From an uncultured Roseovarius sp. (GTDB lineage Bacteria > Pseudomonadota > Alphaproteobacteria > Rhodobacterales > Rhodobacteraceae), in NCBI GenBank assembly GCA_947499555.1, contig CANMOU010000001.1:682001-746000 (forward strand): a stretch of DNA of 64,000 nt, in the 5' to 3' direction. Positions 1 to 9,143 of the stretch are shown here, piece by piece. The notes beneath the pieces are model-generated. The model ran no database searches, was not told the DNA's origin, and saw only the letters and a list, made by a program, of their open reading frames with translations. Each line of letters opens with the position of its first letter. Position 1 is the first letter of the stretch. The translations under genes and the position numbers were made by a program.

Positions 1-977
1 CAATCAAGGAACATCCTGAGCTGGTGAAGAAATACCTCGGCTCGGTTGTGCCGGTCAGTGATAATTTCTATGCGACTCTGAACAGTGCCGTTTTCTCGGA
101 CGGCTCGTTTGTCTATGTGCCGCCAGGTGTGCGCTGCCCAATGGAACTGAGCACCTATTTCCGCATCAATGCCGAAAACACAGGCCAGTTCGAACGCACG
201 CTGATCATTGCCGATAAAGGCTCTTACGTGTCCTACCTCGAAGGCTGCACGGCGCCGCAGCGGGACACATCGCAGCTGCACGCCGCGGTCGTGGAGATCG
301 TCATCGAAGAAGATGCCGAGGTGAAATATTCCACCGTGCAGAACTGGTATCCCGGCGACGAGAACGGCAAGGGCGGCATTTACAACTTCGTGACCAAGCG
401 CGCCGATTGCCGGGGCGACCGGGCCAAGGTGATGTGGACGCAGGTGGAGACCGGCTCCGCTGTCACGTGGAAATACCCCTCCTGCATCCTGCGCGGCAAT
501 GACAGCCAGGGTGAATTCTACTCGATTGCCATCACCAACAACTATCAACAAGCCGATACCGGCACGAAGATGGTGCATCTGGGCAAGAACACCAAGTCGC
601 GCATTGTCTCGAAAGGCATCAGCGCGGGGCACGCACAGAACACCTATCGCGGGCTGGTCAGCATGCATCCTAAAGCCAAGGACAGCCGCAACTACACGCA
701 ATGCGATAGCCTGCTGATCGGCGACAAATGCGGGGCGCATACGGTGCCTTATATCGAGGTGAAGAACAACTCATCCCGCGTGGAACATGAGGCGACTACA
801 TCCAAGGTCGATGACGACCAGCTCTTCTATTGCCGCCAGCGCGGCATGGATGAGGAGGAAGCTGTCGCTCTGGTCGTGAACGGATTCTGCAAGGATGTGC
901 TGCAGGCGTTGCCGATGGAATTTGCCATGGAAGCGCAGCAGCTTGTAGCGATATCGCTTGAAGGGTCGGTGGGTTAA
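1..977 (+). CDS. sufB: Fe-S cluster assembly scaffold protein SufB (5' truncated by window edge)
   Basis: SufB is the beta-helix scaffold subunit of the cytosolic SufBCD complex that builds Fe-S clusters. The reading frame is open from base 3, where it already encodes [14 protein letters not shown], typical of the SufB N-terminal third, so the true start lies before the window. The C-terminal [16 protein letters not shown] segment and the conserved glycine- and histidine-rich beta-helix core are intact. It is followed on the same strand by small genes and then sufC, sufD and sufS, which supports the assignment. About 320 residues of an expected 480-510 are visible. Confidence 0.97.
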   Translation, partial: IKEHPELVKKYLGSVVPVSDNFYATLNSAVFSDGSFVYVPPGVRCPMELSTYFRINAENTGQFERTLIIADKGSYVSYLEGCTAPQRDTSQLHAAVVEIVIEEDAEVKYSTVQNWYPGDENGKGGIYNFVTKRADCRGDRAKVMWTQVETGSAVTWKYPSCILRGNDSQGEFYSIAITNNYQQADTGTKMVHLGKNTKSRIVSKGISAGHAQNTYRGLVSMHPKAKDSRNYTQCDSLLIGDKCGAHTVPYIEVKNNSSRVEHEATTSKVDDDQLFYCRQRGMDEEEAVALVVNGFCKDVLQALPMEFAMEAQQLVAISLEGSVG

Positions 978-996
978 TCCCCGCACGTCGCAATAC

Positions 997-1275
997 ATGA
1001 TCACCTCTCCCGCCCCCACCAATGAGCGCAAAATCAAGCGCCCGGTTGTCTCGGAAGAAGACGGCACGCGTGAGGGTGGGCTGGTGTTTCCGATCGTGTT
1101 CATCATCGGATTTGTTTTGGCATCCATGGCGCATCCAGCGGCGCTGGCCTCATTCTGGGTCTGGTTTGTGCTTCTGATGATGTCGATCGCCTTTTCCGTC
1201 AGCACCCAGAGACTCGTCGCGCGGCTCAACGGGTTTGACGCCAAAAACCAAGACGATGCGAAAGGTCCATTATGA
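997..1275 (+). CDS. Small membrane protein inside the suf operon
   Basis: Encodes about 92 residues from ATG 997, 19 bases after sufB stops. An in-frame start at 958 inside sufB is possible but less likely. The N-terminal 30 residues are charged (NERKIKRPVVSEEDG). They are followed by two hydrophobic stretches suited to membrane spanning, then a short basic and acidic tail. I recognise no family. Its position between sufB and sufC on the same strand suggests co-transcription with Fe-S assembly genes, but no function follows from the sequence. The charged lead-in resembles that of the next gene (VVSEDTLKGRLAYPLSF there, VVSEEDGTREGGLVFPIVF here), so the two may be related. Confidence 0.6.
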   Translation: MITSPAPTNERKIKRPVVSEEDGTREGGLVFPIVFIIGFVLASMAHPAALASFWVWFVLLMMSIAFSVSTQRLVARLNGFDAKNQDDAKGPL

Positions 1276-1368
1276 CCGGTCTTTCGCAAAATCCTGTTCA
1301 ATTTATGCCTTATTTGTGCCCAAACCGCTTGGTAGCGAACGCGTTATCGAAGCAGTCGGAGCGCAAAA

Positions 1369-1899
1369 ATGAGCGACGCGCAACAGGAAGCCTTTCAGGC
1401 ACGTCTGGCCCGTATAGGTGGTGGGGCACCAAAGTCCGTCTCACCCGGACCGGTCGAGAATATCGTCCCTCAGGTCGAAAAGCGGACGCGGAATTTTGTG
1501 GTCTCGGAAGACACGCTCAAAGGGCGGCTGGCCTATCCGCTGTCCTTTGTCTGGGCAATGCTTCTTGGCATTCTCTCGGTCTTTATGGCCCGATTTGCAA
1601 CAGCGCATCTCGTCGGCTCTGCCGAGGGGGCGGACGACATGATGCTCTACATGATGGACATCGGCGTCGCGGCGGTTTGCGCATTTGCCATTGGCGTCGC
1701 GATCAGATCGACCGATCCAAAGGTCATGACAACGCGGATGATCGGCGTGTTTCTGGCCGTGTCGACCATGCACAATCTTGTCTGGATCTTCCCCGAAACC
1801 TTCGTGTGGATCTACGGCGAAGAATGGGTCGAGGCGCTTTTGATCCGCTCAGAGCCAAACAGTATCTTCTTCCGTGGGGAATACATCCTAATCGAGTAA
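1369..1899 (+). CDS. Multi-pass membrane protein of unknown function in the suf operon
   Basis: Encodes 176 residues. A hydrophilic N-terminus of about 60 residues is followed by three or four hydrophobic segments, near residues 58-78, 92-112, 123-143 and possibly later. A short motif before the first segment (VVSEDTLKGRLAYP) resembles the one in the small membrane protein just upstream, so a shared domain or old duplication is possible. I recognise no catalytic motif. It sits 18 bases before the next gene and is probably part of the suf transcript. Confidence 0.65.
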   Translation: MSDAQQEAFQARLARIGGGAPKSVSPGPVENIVPQVEKRTRNFVVSEDTLKGRLAYPLSFVWAMLLGILSVFMARFATAHLVGSAEGADDMMLYMMDIGVAAVCAFAIGVAIRSTDPKVMTTRMIGVFLAVSTMHNLVWIFPETFVWIYGEEWVEALLIRSEPNSIFFRGEYILIE

Positions 1900-1917
1900 C
1901 TCGAATGGACCTGCGTC

Positions 1918-2526
1918 ATGGGTAACGTGGCGCAGTCCGATATCACCCGTCCGGAACTGACCATGCCGGAGGCCGAAGCGGCTGTGCTTAGCGCCGCCTA
2001 TGCCCGTGCGTCTGTGATACTGGAATATGGCTCGGGCGGCTCAACCGTGATGGCGGCGGAAATGCCGGGCAAGCGCGTGCTCTCGGTTGAAAGCGATCAG
2101 GCATGGGTGGACATGATGAATGCGTGGTTTGGTGAAAACCCGCCCGCCCAAGGCAGCTCGGTTGATGTCATATGGACAGATATCGGCCCAACCAAGGAAT
2201 GGGGCTATCCCACTGACCCCGCTCAGCACCAGCGATTTGCGCGTTATCCTCTGGCGATCTGGGATCACCCACGGTTCCAGCGACCCGATGTCGTGCTGGT
2301 GGATGGACGTTTTCGGACAGGCTGCGCATTGGCCACGGCCGTGCGAACGCAAAAACCCGTCATTCTGTTCATTGATGATTACGCGCGGCGCAAGCAATAC
2401 CACCGTGTCGAGGCTTTCATTGGCAAACCCAAGATGACCGGGCGAATGGCAGAGTTTGAAATCTCTCCCATCACGCTCGAACCCGAACACTACCTGGACA
2501 TGATTGAAATGATGACCCGCCCCTGA
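1918..2526 (+). CDS. SAM-fold (class I methyltransferase-like) protein in the suf operon
   Basis: Encodes 202 residues. The segment VILEYGSGGSTVMAAE near residue 34 matches the glycine-rich motif I of class I S-adenosylmethionine-dependent methyltransferases. It is followed by an acidic end of strand 2 (LSVESD) and a later VVLVDGRF strand, consistent with a Rossmann fold. The substrate is unknown. It lies between sufB and sufC, 38 bases before sufC, so co-expression with Fe-S biogenesis is likely. The fold assignment is fairly secure. Methyltransferase activity is inference, since related proteins of this type are usually annotated only as hypothetical. Confidence 0.75.
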   Translation: MGNVAQSDITRPELTMPEAEAAVLSAAYARASVILEYGSGGSTVMAAEMPGKRVLSVESDQAWVDMMNAWFGENPPAQGSSVDVIWTDIGPTKEWGYPTDPAQHQRFARYPLAIWDHPRFQRPDVVLVDGRFRTGCALATAVRTQKPVILFIDDYARRKQYHRVEAFIGKPKMTGRMAEFEISPITLEPEHYLDMIEMMTRP

Positions 2527-2564
2527 AGGCCAAGGTCAGATGAATAGGAAATGAGGAAGAAACC

Positions 2565-3320
2565 ATGCTTGAGATCAAAGGACTGAACGTCGACCTTGAG
2601 GAAGAGGAAAAGACCATTCTGAAAGGGGTTGATCTGTCTGTCGAGGCAGGCAAGGTGCACGCGATCATGGGCCCCAACGGCTCGGGCAAGTCGACGCTGA
2701 GCTATGTTCTGTCGGGCCGCGAAGGTTATGAGGTAACCGGTGGGTCGGCGACACTTGATGGCGAAGATCTTCTGGAGATGGAGCCCGAAGAGCGTGCCGC
2801 CGCTGGCCTCTTCCTGGCGTTCCAATACCCGGTGGAGATACCCGGCGTCGGCAATATGACCTTCATGCGCACCGCCCTGAATGCACAGCGCAAAGCGCGC
2901 GACGAAGAAGAGCTAAGCGCGGCAGATTTCCTTAAGATGGTGCGCGAAAAGGCCAAGACCCTGAAGATCGACAACGACATGCTAAAGCGTCCGGTCAATG
3001 TGGGTTTCTCGGGGGGCGAGAAAAAGCGAAACGAAATCCTGCAAATGGCAGTGCTTGAGCCCAAAATGTGCATTCTTGATGAAACCGACTCGGGCCTTGA
3101 TGTCGACGCGATGAAGCTTGTCGCCGACGGCGTGAACGCGTTGCGCGATCAGGGCCGGGGCTTCCTTGTGATCACCCATTACCAGCGTCTGCTTGACCAC
3201 ATCAAACCGGATGTCGTGCATATCATGGCAGATGGCCGGATCGTCAAGACTGGCGGACCTGAGCTAGCCCTTGAAGTCGAAAACAATGGCTATGCCGATA
3301 TTCTGGCAGAGGTGGCATGA
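2565..3320 (+). CDS. sufC: SufC, ATPase subunit of the SufBCD complex
   Basis: Encodes a 251-residue ABC-type ATPase that powers conformational change of the SufBD scaffold during Fe-S cluster assembly. The Walker A motif GPNGSGKS is at residues 36-43, the signature FSGGEKKRNEI near 150 and the Walker B motif CILDETDSGLD near 170. The variant signature SGGEKKR (rather than SGGQ) is typical of SufC. Length matches the family (about 250). The stop overlaps the sufD start by four bases (ATGA), indicating translational coupling. Confidence 0.98.
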   Translation: MLEIKGLNVDLEEEEKTILKGVDLSVEAGKVHAIMGPNGSGKSTLSYVLSGREGYEVTGGSATLDGEDLLEMEPEERAAAGLFLAFQYPVEIPGVGNMTFMRTALNAQRKARDEEELSAADFLKMVREKAKTLKIDNDMLKRPVNVGFSGGEKKRNEILQMAVLEPKMCILDETDSGLDVDAMKLVADGVNALRDQGRGFLVITHYQRLLDHIKPDVVHIMADGRIVKTGGPELALEVENNGYADILAEVA

Positions 3321-4603
3321 TGGCCCTTGATGACCGCAGACAATCGCTGACAGAGAGCCGCCTGAGCACGATGGTCGTGCCGGATGTTGGCTGTACCGGC
3401 AAGGCCCGCGATGACGCTTTGGCGCGGTTGCGCAGCATGGGCTTGCCGCAGGGCAGGGATGAGTATTGGAAATTCACCAAGCCCGACACGCTGGTGCAGC
3501 CCGATGCGCCCAAGGCCGCGCTTTTTGAAGACGGCGAGCCCCCTGTTTTTGGCGAAGTTGACCGGCTGAAAGTCGTGTTCGTGGATGGCGTCTTTGCCCC
3601 CGAGCTTTCGGATGATCTGTCGCTCGAAGGGGTTCAGATCGACCGTCTGGAAGACGTCTGTTGTACTGATGATCACTGGGCCGAGGACCTCTACGGCGTT
3701 CTGGAGACGCGCGGTCAGACACCCGTGGCCCGGCCTTTGGCGGCGCTCAACACGGCCTACGCCGGGGATGGCGTGACTATTCGGGTGACGGGGAAACCAT
3801 CCAAGCCAATCTGTCTGACCTATGTCCACAAGGCAGATGATTCAGATGTGTTCCTGCACCATGTTATAAGGGTCGAGTCAGGCGCCGAGGCCACGATCCT
3901 CGAAACCGGACCGGCAGCGGCGCGGTTCAACAAATGCATGGAAATCGATATCACCGATAACGGCACGCTTCATCACATTCGCGCGCAGGGTCGCGACCAT
4001 GAGCGCCGCGCAGTCACGCATATGTTTGCGCGTCTCGGGGCGGACTCTGTCTTCAAATCCTTCACGCTGACGGCAAATGGCGTTCTGACACGCAATGAAT
4101 GCGTCATCGAACTGACCGGCGACAACGGCATTGCCCATGTGGCAGGCGCTTGCGTCGGGGATGGGGATTTTCACCACGATGACACCGTCTTTATCACCCA
4201 TGATGCGGTGAACTGCGAAAGCCGGCAGGTGTTCAAGAAGGTGCTACGCAACGGGGCCACAGGTGTCTTTCAAGGCAAAATCCTGGTTCAGCCCGGCGCG
4301 CAGAAAACCGATGGCTACCAGATCAGCCAGTCCCTGCTGCTTGATGGGGACAGCGAGTTCCTCGCCAAACCCGAGCTTGAGATCTACGCTGATGACGTGG
4401 CCTGTTCGCACGGTAGCACATCAGGCGCGATTGACGAAGAAGCGATGTTTTATCTTCGGGCCCGGGGCGTGCCGCATGCTATCGCAACTGATCTGCTGAC
4501 ATTGGCCTTCCTGGCCGAAGCGGTGGAAGAGATTGAGAACGAAGACCTTCGGGACGACATCAATACCCGTCTGGAAGCCTGGCTGGAGCGGCGGCGCGGC
4601 TGA
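3317..4603 (+). CDS. sufD: SufD, Fe-S cluster assembly scaffold subunit
   Basis: Encodes 428 residues, the usual SufD length. The C-terminal half carries the SufBD beta-helix core, including VFQGKILVQPGAQKTDGYQ and the ACSHGSTSGAIDEEAMFYLRA region with the conserved histidine used at the SufB-SufD interface. The N-terminal part contains RDEYWKFTKPD, a family feature. It overlaps sufC by four bases and the following gene by one base, so it is embedded in one transcript. Confidence 0.97.
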   Translation: MMALDDRRQSLTESRLSTMVVPDVGCTGKARDDALARLRSMGLPQGRDEYWKFTKPDTLVQPDAPKAALFEDGEPPVFGEVDRLKVVFVDGVFAPELSDDLSLEGVQIDRLEDVCCTDDHWAEDLYGVLETRGQTPVARPLAALNTAYAGDGVTIRVTGKPSKPICLTYVHKADDSDVFLHHVIRVESGAEATILETGPAAARFNKCMEIDITDNGTLHHIRAQGRDHERRAVTHMFARLGADSVFKSFTLTANGVLTRNECVIELTGDNGIAHVAGACVGDGDFHHDDTVFITHDAVNCESRQVFKKVLRNGATGVFQGKILVQPGAQKTDGYQISQSLLLDGDSEFLAKPELEIYADDVACSHGSTSGAIDEEAMFYLRARGVPHAIATDLLTLAFLAEAVEEIENEDLRDDINTRLEAWLERRRG

Positions 4604-5088
4604 TGCCTGTAACGACAGATATTGTCGCAACCTATCGAGGGCCGCGCACGGTTTTCCGTCGGCTGCTGGATATGGGCGAGCACGAAGGGCGGGCGCTGGC
4701 CATTCTCATGGCTGCTTGCGCTATATTCTTCGTGGCCCAATGGCCGGCACTGTCCCGTGAAGCGCATCTGACCGGTCAAGAGCTGAACCCGCTTCTGGGC
4801 GGGTCGCTCATGGCGTGGATTTTTATCGCGCCGCTGATTTTTTACATGATCGCATATCTAAGCCAATGGATCCTGCGTGCCCTCGGCGGCAAGGCAACCG
4901 GGTTTGCCGCCCGCCTTGCGCTATTCTGGGCTTTTCTCGCCGCCAGCCCCCTGAAGCTCTTGCATGGGTTGGTCGCCGGGTTTATCGGCTCCGGAGCGGG
5001 ACTGACAAGTGTCGGGGCCATCTGGTTCGCAGTGTTTCTCTGGTTCTGGATTTCCAACATGCGAGAAGCGGGGTGGGGGACCACGTGA
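4603..5088 (+). CDS. YIP1-like integral membrane protein
   Basis: Encodes 161 residues. Four or five hydrophobic segments follow a short cytosolic N-terminus with the motif RGPRTVFRRLLD, typical of bacterial YIP1-domain proteins in suf operons. Its start overlaps the sufD stop (TGATG), and its stop overlaps the next start (GTGA). The role in Fe-S assembly, if any, is unknown. The paired arrangement with a second, similar protein downstream suggests a heterodimer or an old duplication. Confidence 0.75.
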   Translation: MPVTTDIVATYRGPRTVFRRLLDMGEHEGRALAILMAACAIFFVAQWPALSREAHLTGQELNPLLGGSLMAWIFIAPLIFYMIAYLSQWILRALGGKATGFAARLALFWAFLAASPLKLLHGLVAGFIGSGAGLTSVGAIWFAVFLWFWISNMREAGWGTT

Positions 5089-5726
5089 ATACCGAAACGC
5101 TCAAACCTCTGTTCGCCTTGACGCTGCAAGATCCGCGCGCCGCGGCGGAACGTGTGATCGAAATGAAGCTGCCAACAACGGTTTGGTGGATGGCGCTGTC
5201 CCTGACCGTCGTGCTGACATCGCTGTCAATGATCGCGCGTATGCTGGCATCCCCTTTGCCGCAAGAGGCCATCGATAGCTTGTCGCAAACCCCTCAGGGC
5301 CAACAGACCCTGCTGATGTATTCAATGTTCACCGAAAGCCCAATCTTCATAACCCTGATGATCTTCGGTTTCACCGTGCTGACCGTGCATATGCTATGCT
5401 GGGTTGGCCGGGCCCTTGGCGGGCAGGGCAGCCTGTCAGATGTGCTCAGCGTGTTCACACTTCTGCAGATCATGACGCTTGTGATCTCCGTTGGTCTTTT
5501 CCTGCTGGGCCTTGCCGTGCCGGTTCTCGCGGGCCTTGGCTCCCTGGCATTTCTGGCCTGGTCGCTTTGGGCTATCGTGTGTTTTCTCGATGTCGCGCAT
5601 CAGTTCGATAACCCGTTCAAGGCGTTCGGCGTGCTCATTGCCTCATTTGTCGCCGTGCTGATCGGTGCCTCCATTGCGATGGGTGTGCTTGGCGGCCTGA
5701 TCCTTGGCCTTACCGGAGGCACTTGA
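5085..5726 (+). CDS. YIP1 family membrane protein
   Basis: Encodes 213 residues from GTG 5085, chosen because it overlaps the preceding stop as GTGA. Longer upstream readings would run through the previous gene in another frame. The N-terminal LTLQDPRAAAERVI matches the YIP1-domain lead-in, followed by about five membrane segments. The last glycine-rich helix ends one base before the sufS start. No enzyme motif is present. The function is unknown, and the context ties it to the suf operon. Confidence 0.8.
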   Translation: MNTETLKPLFALTLQDPRAAAERVIEMKLPTTVWWMALSLTVVLTSLSMIARMLASPLPQEAIDSLSQTPQGQQTLLMYSMFTESPIFITLMIFGFTVLTVHMLCWVGRALGGQGSLSDVLSVFTLLQIMTLVISVGLFLLGLAVPVLAGLGSLAFLAWSLWAIVCFLDVAHQFDNPFKAFGVLIASFVAVLIGASIAMGVLGGLILGLTGGT

Positions 5727-5727
5727 G

Positions 5728-6948
5728 ATGTATGATGTGCACGAGATCCGCAAGGACTTCCCGATCCTGTCACGCGAAGTGAATGGCAAGCCACTGGTCT
5801 ATCTCGACAACGGCGCCAGCGCGCAAAAGCCCCAGGTCGTGATTGACGCGATCACGCAGGCCTATTCGCAGGAATACGCCAATGTGCATCGTGGCCTGCA
5901 TTTCCTGAGCAATCTCGCCACAGAGAAATACGAGGCCGTGCGCGGTATCATCGCGCGGTTCCTTGGTGTGGCGGATGAAGACCAGATCATCCTGAATTCC
6001 GGCACGACCGAGGGCATCAACATGGTCGCCTATGGCTGGGCCATGCCACGTATGGAAGCGGGCGACGAGATCATACTGTCGGTCATGGAACACCATGCCA
6101 ATATCGTGCCCTGGCATTTCCTGCGTGAACGGCAGGGCGTGGTGCTCAAATGGGTAGATGTGGACAGCACCGGCGCGCTTGATCCGCAGGCGGTGATTGA
6201 TGCGATCGGTCCCAAAACCAAACTGGTGGCGATCACCCAGCTCTCCAATGTGCTTGGCACGCAGGTGGACATCAAAGCCATCACCGAGGCGGCCCATGCC
6301 AAAGGTGTCCCGGTGCTTGTAGACGGCTCTCAGGGGGCGGTGCATGGGCCTGTGAGCATCGATGAACTTGGCTGCGATTTCTACGCGATCACAGGCCACA
6401 AGCTTTATGGCCCGTCCGGATCCGGCGCGATTTTTGTTCACAAGGACCGCCTTGCCGAAATGCGCCCCTTCATGGGCGGCGGAGACATGATCCGCGAGGT
6501 GCACAAAGACGAGATCACCTATGCCGACCCGCCGATGAAGTTCGAGGCCGGAACGCCTGGTATTGTCCAGACCATCGGCCTTGGCGTTGCGCTCGAATAC
6601 ATGATGGGCCTTGGCATGGAGAACATCGCCGCCCACGAAAACCGCCTGCGCGACTATGCTATGACCAGGCTCAAAGGGTTAAATTGGCTTCAACTTCAGG
6701 GCACAACCCCCGACAAGGCCGCGATTTTTTCCTTTACACTCGATGGCGCCGCGCATGCGCATGACATCTCGACCATCCTCGACAAGAAAGGCGTCGCCGT
6801 GCGCGCAGGCCATCATTGCGCCGGACCTCTGATGGACCATCTGGGTGTCACCGCGACCTGCCGCGCCTCATTCGGGCTTTACAACACCGAGGACGAGGTC
6901 GACGTGCTCGTCGACGCGCTTGAACTGGCACATGAGCTTTTTGCCTGA
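5728..6948 (+). CDS. sufS: SufS group II cysteine desulfurase
   Basis: Encodes a 406-residue PLP enzyme that takes sulfur from cysteine for the Suf scaffold. Start ATG 5728 has a GGAGG nine bases upstream, and the length matches E. coli SufS. VYLDNGASAQKP is at the N-terminus, the PLP lysine lies in ITGHKLYGPSGSG, and the catalytic cysteine is in RAGHHCAGPLMDHLG near residue 360, all typical of the SufS type rather than NifS/IscS. It is the last recognisable gene of the suf operon. A tRNA promoter follows at once. Confidence 0.97.
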   Translation: MYDVHEIRKDFPILSREVNGKPLVYLDNGASAQKPQVVIDAITQAYSQEYANVHRGLHFLSNLATEKYEAVRGIIARFLGVADEDQIILNSGTTEGINMVAYGWAMPRMEAGDEIILSVMEHHANIVPWHFLRERQGVVLKWVDVDSTGALDPQAVIDAIGPKTKLVAITQLSNVLGTQVDIKAITEAAHAKGVPVLVDGSQGAVHGPVSIDELGCDFYAITGHKLYGPSGSGAIFVHKDRLAEMRPFMGGGDMIREVHKDEITYADPPMKFEAGTPGIVQTIGLGVALEYMMGLGMENIAAHENRLRDYAMTRLKGLNWLQLQGTTPDKAAIFSFTLDGAAHAHDISTILDKKGVAVRAGHHCAGPLMDHLGVTATCRASFGLYNTEDEVDVLVDALELAHELFA

Positions 6949-6957
6949 AATTGCAGA

Positions 6958-6986
6958 TTGAAAGGGCAGGCGGGCACCGCTATAGA
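6958..6986 (+). promoter_or_regulatory. Sigma-70-type promoter for tRNA-Arg
   Basis: TTGAAA (6958-6963) and TATAGA (6981-6986) are separated by exactly 17 bases. The predicted transcription start is about six bases before the mature tRNA-Arg 5' end. This is one of the best consensus-like promoters in the window and fits a strongly expressed stable RNA. Confidence 0.65.
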
Positions 6987-6997
6987 GCCTCTCACGC

Positions 6998-7074
6998 GGA
7001 CCCATAGCTCAGCTGGATAGAGCGCTGCCCTCCGAAGGCAGAGGCCAGAGGTTCGAATCCTCTTGGGTCCGCCA
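6998..7074 (+). tRNA. tRNA-Arg (anticodon CCG)
   Basis: A full cloverleaf of 77 bases including an encoded CCA end. The acceptor GGACCCA pairs with TGGGTCC, the D arm is GCTC/GAGC, the anticodon stem CTGCC/GGCAG encloses the loop CTCCGAA (anticodon CCG, reading CGG codons), and the T arm AGAGG/CCTCT has the TTCGAAT loop. G73 is the discriminator. Confidence 0.97.
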
Positions 7075-7172
7075 GACACTCCCAGCAGACACCAGGCAAA
7101 CCAGACAAATGATCAGGTATGATTTATCTTGTGCTTGGCTTCCCGTATGCTAGGTAAGCGCAGTCACTGAAA

Positions 7173-7246
7173 GGCGAGTTGGCGGAGTGGTGACGCAGCG
7201 GATTGCAAATCCGTGTACACCGGTTCGATTCCGGTACTCGCCTCCA
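7173..7246 (+). tRNA. tRNA-Cys (anticodon GCA)
   Basis: A 74-base cloverleaf with encoded CCA. The acceptor GGCGAGT pairs with ACTCGCC, the anticodon stem GCGGA/TCCGT encloses TTGCAAA (anticodon GCA), and the T arm CCGG/CCGG has the TTCGATT loop. U73 is the discriminator expected for cysteine tRNA. Confidence 0.97.
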
Positions 7247-7393
7247 AAACCTGGTCTGCAAACCTGCAAAAACGTCCTGTTACGAACGCACAGCTTGCGG
7301 ACATAAGCGCGCGTCGCGTTCGGTTTGTCTTGCAATTTCGCGCCGAGTCTAAGACACAGCGAGACCTGATCGACACAGACCAACCCGCGCCAC

Positions 7394-7849
7394 ATGCCAT
7401 CCCACGCCGAGACCCGCCAATTGCCCTATACCGCTGCACAGATGTACGATCTGGTGGCGGATGTCGAAGCCTATCCAGAGTTTCTGCCCTGGACTGCCGC
7501 GGCGCGCGTGCGCAAGATCACCCCTAGGGAGGACGGCACCGAAGTGATGGAGGCCGATCTGGTGATCAGCTTCAAGGTCTTCCGCGAACGCTTTGGAAGC
7601 CGCGTTGTGCTCAACGAGGCCGCGCGCCACATTGCGACAGAATACCTTGACGGACCATTCAAGCATATGGTGTCAAACTGGGTCTTCCGGGATCTCGATG
7701 AGGGGAGGTGCGAGGTGAAGTTCGATGTTGATTTCGCCCTTCGAAACAAGCTCTTGCAGTCCGCAGCTGAACTTTTCTTCTTCGAAGCCATGAAACGGAT
7801 CGTTCGCGCCTTTGAAACTCGCGCCGAGGCGCTTCACGGTCGTGGGTGA
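7394..7849 (+). CDS. COQ10/RatA-like START-domain protein
   Basis: Encodes 151 residues of the polyketide cyclase/START family. The N-terminal PYTAAQMYDLVADVEAYPEFLPW is the classic signature of mitochondrial COQ10 and bacterial RatA homologues. In mitochondria COQ10 binds ubiquinone and supports respiration. The E. coli homologue was reported as a ribosome anti-association toxin. In alphaproteobacteria the ubiquinone role is the more likely one, but this cannot be decided from sequence. No antitoxin-like partner (RatB) lies beside it. The downstream gene overlaps its end by eight bases. Confidence 0.88.
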   Translation: MPSHAETRQLPYTAAQMYDLVADVEAYPEFLPWTAAARVRKITPREDGTEVMEADLVISFKVFRERFGSRVVLNEAARHIATEYLDGPFKHMVSNWVFRDLDEGRCEVKFDVDFALRNKLLQSAAELFFFEAMKRIVRAFETRAEALHGRG

Positions 7850-9140
7850 GCTGACACAAAACTTGGCCGCGTTTGCCCTAGCACCGCTGCCGGACACAGA
7901 AGCGAAAGAAGTGATGCGCCTTTCCATGCTCGATTGGGCCGCTGTCGGTCTGGCCGGGGCGCATGAGCCTGTGGCGCGCCTTCTGCGCGCGCAGGCCGAA
8001 GGCGAGGCCGGTGCGCCAGAGGCCAGCTTGATCGGCGCTCAGACACGCGTGCCCGCCCGTATGGCAGCCCTGGTCAACGGCGCGACCAGCCATGCGCTGG
8101 ATTATGACGACACGCATTTTGCCCATATCGGCCACCCGTCCGTTGCGGTCATTCCCGCCACACTTGCCGTGGCCGAGAAGGTCGGCGCGACGGGAGCGGC
8201 TCTGCAGGAGGCGGCGCTTGTCGGGGCCGAGGCCTCAATCCGGGTCGGGCTTTGGCTCGGGCGCGGACATTACCAGACCGGATTTCACCAGACCGCGACT
8301 GCTGGTGCTTTTGGCGCTGCCGTGGCGGCCGGGCGCCTGCTTGGGTTGAGCGAAACCGAGATGACCTCGGCTATTGGCCTCGTCTCAACTCGGGCTTCGG
8401 GACTCAAATCGCAATTCGGCACGATGGGCAAGCCTCTGAATGCCGGGCTTGCGGCCTCTAATGGCGCCGAGGCTGCGCTTCTGGCTGCGCGCGGCTTTGC
8501 CTCTTATCCCGACGGGCTTGAAGGCCCGCAAGGGTTTGGCGAAACGCATCACGGGGCAGGGGATCTGACCGCGCTCGATGGGCTTGGCCGCGATTGGCTT
8601 GTCAAAACCGTGCAGCACAAGTTTCACGCCTGCTGTCATGGGCTGCATGCCACGCTGGAGGCCCTGATGCGTTTTGAAGGAGATCGTGAGGCAATCGGAC
8701 AGATCACCATCGCCACGCATCCACGCTGGCTGCGGGTCTGCAATATTGCCGCGCCGCGCACCGGGCTGGAGGCCAAGTTCAGCTACGCCCATGTCGCCGC
8801 CCTCAGTCTTGCCGGGCATGACACCGCGCGCCTTGAAAGTTTCGATGACAGCTTGACCGGCGACACCAATCTGAGCGCCCTTAGGGGCCGGGTCGACATT
8901 GTCGCTGATGACACGCTGACCGAAATGCAGGCGCGTGTGATGCTGTCGCTGATAGATGGCTCGGAGCAGACACTTTTTCATGACCTGGACGTGCCCGTCC
9001 CGATGCGCGACCGGACGGCCCGTATCCGGGCCAAAGCCACTGCCCTGCTCGGTGAGGCGAGGGCCCACACGCTTTGGGACCTGATCCAAAGCGAAGCGCC
9101 GCCACGAGATCTCGCAGCGGCGCTTGCCAAACCTCTTTGA
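7842..9140 (+). CDS. MmgE/PrpD family protein
   Basis: Encodes about 432 residues from GTG 7842. A TTG at 7812 would lengthen it by ten residues but overlaps the previous gene more. Family hallmarks are DWAAVGLAG, the GATSHALDYDDTHF motif near residue 85, and GVGLVSTRASGLKSQFGTMGKP-like and KFHACCHGLH segments. Relatives include 2-methylcitrate dehydratase and cis-aconitate decarboxylase, but the family is diverse and there is no methylcitrate operon here, so no substrate is assigned. It is convergent with amtB, only three bases apart. Confidence 0.88.
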   Translation: MGELTQNLAAFALAPLPDTEAKEVMRLSMLDWAAVGLAGAHEPVARLLRAQAEGEAGAPEASLIGAQTRVPARMAALVNGATSHALDYDDTHFAHIGHPSVAVIPATLAVAEKVGATGAALQEAALVGAEASIRVGLWLGRGHYQTGFHQTATAGAFGAAVAAGRLLGLSETEMTSAIGLVSTRASGLKSQFGTMGKPLNAGLAASNGAEAALLAARGFASYPDGLEGPQGFGETHHGAGDLTALDGLGRDWLVKTVQHKFHACCHGLHATLEALMRFEGDREAIGQITIATHPRWLRVCNIAAPRTGLEAKFSYAHVAALSLAGHDTARLESFDDSLTGDTNLSALRGRVDIVADDTLTEMQARVMLSLIDGSEQTLFHDLDVPVPMRDRTARIRAKATALLGEARAHTLWDLIQSEAPPRDLAAALAKPL

Positions 9141-9143
9141 GGC

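Noticed and set aside
5770-6636. A 288-codon minus-strand frame inside sufS
   Set aside because: Fully antisense to sufS, which is unmistakable; no start context or family.
7394-7849. A RatA-RatB toxin-antitoxin locus
   Set aside because: No RatB-like partner is adjacent, and the domain equally fits the ubiquinone-binding COQ10 role expected in alphaproteobacteria.
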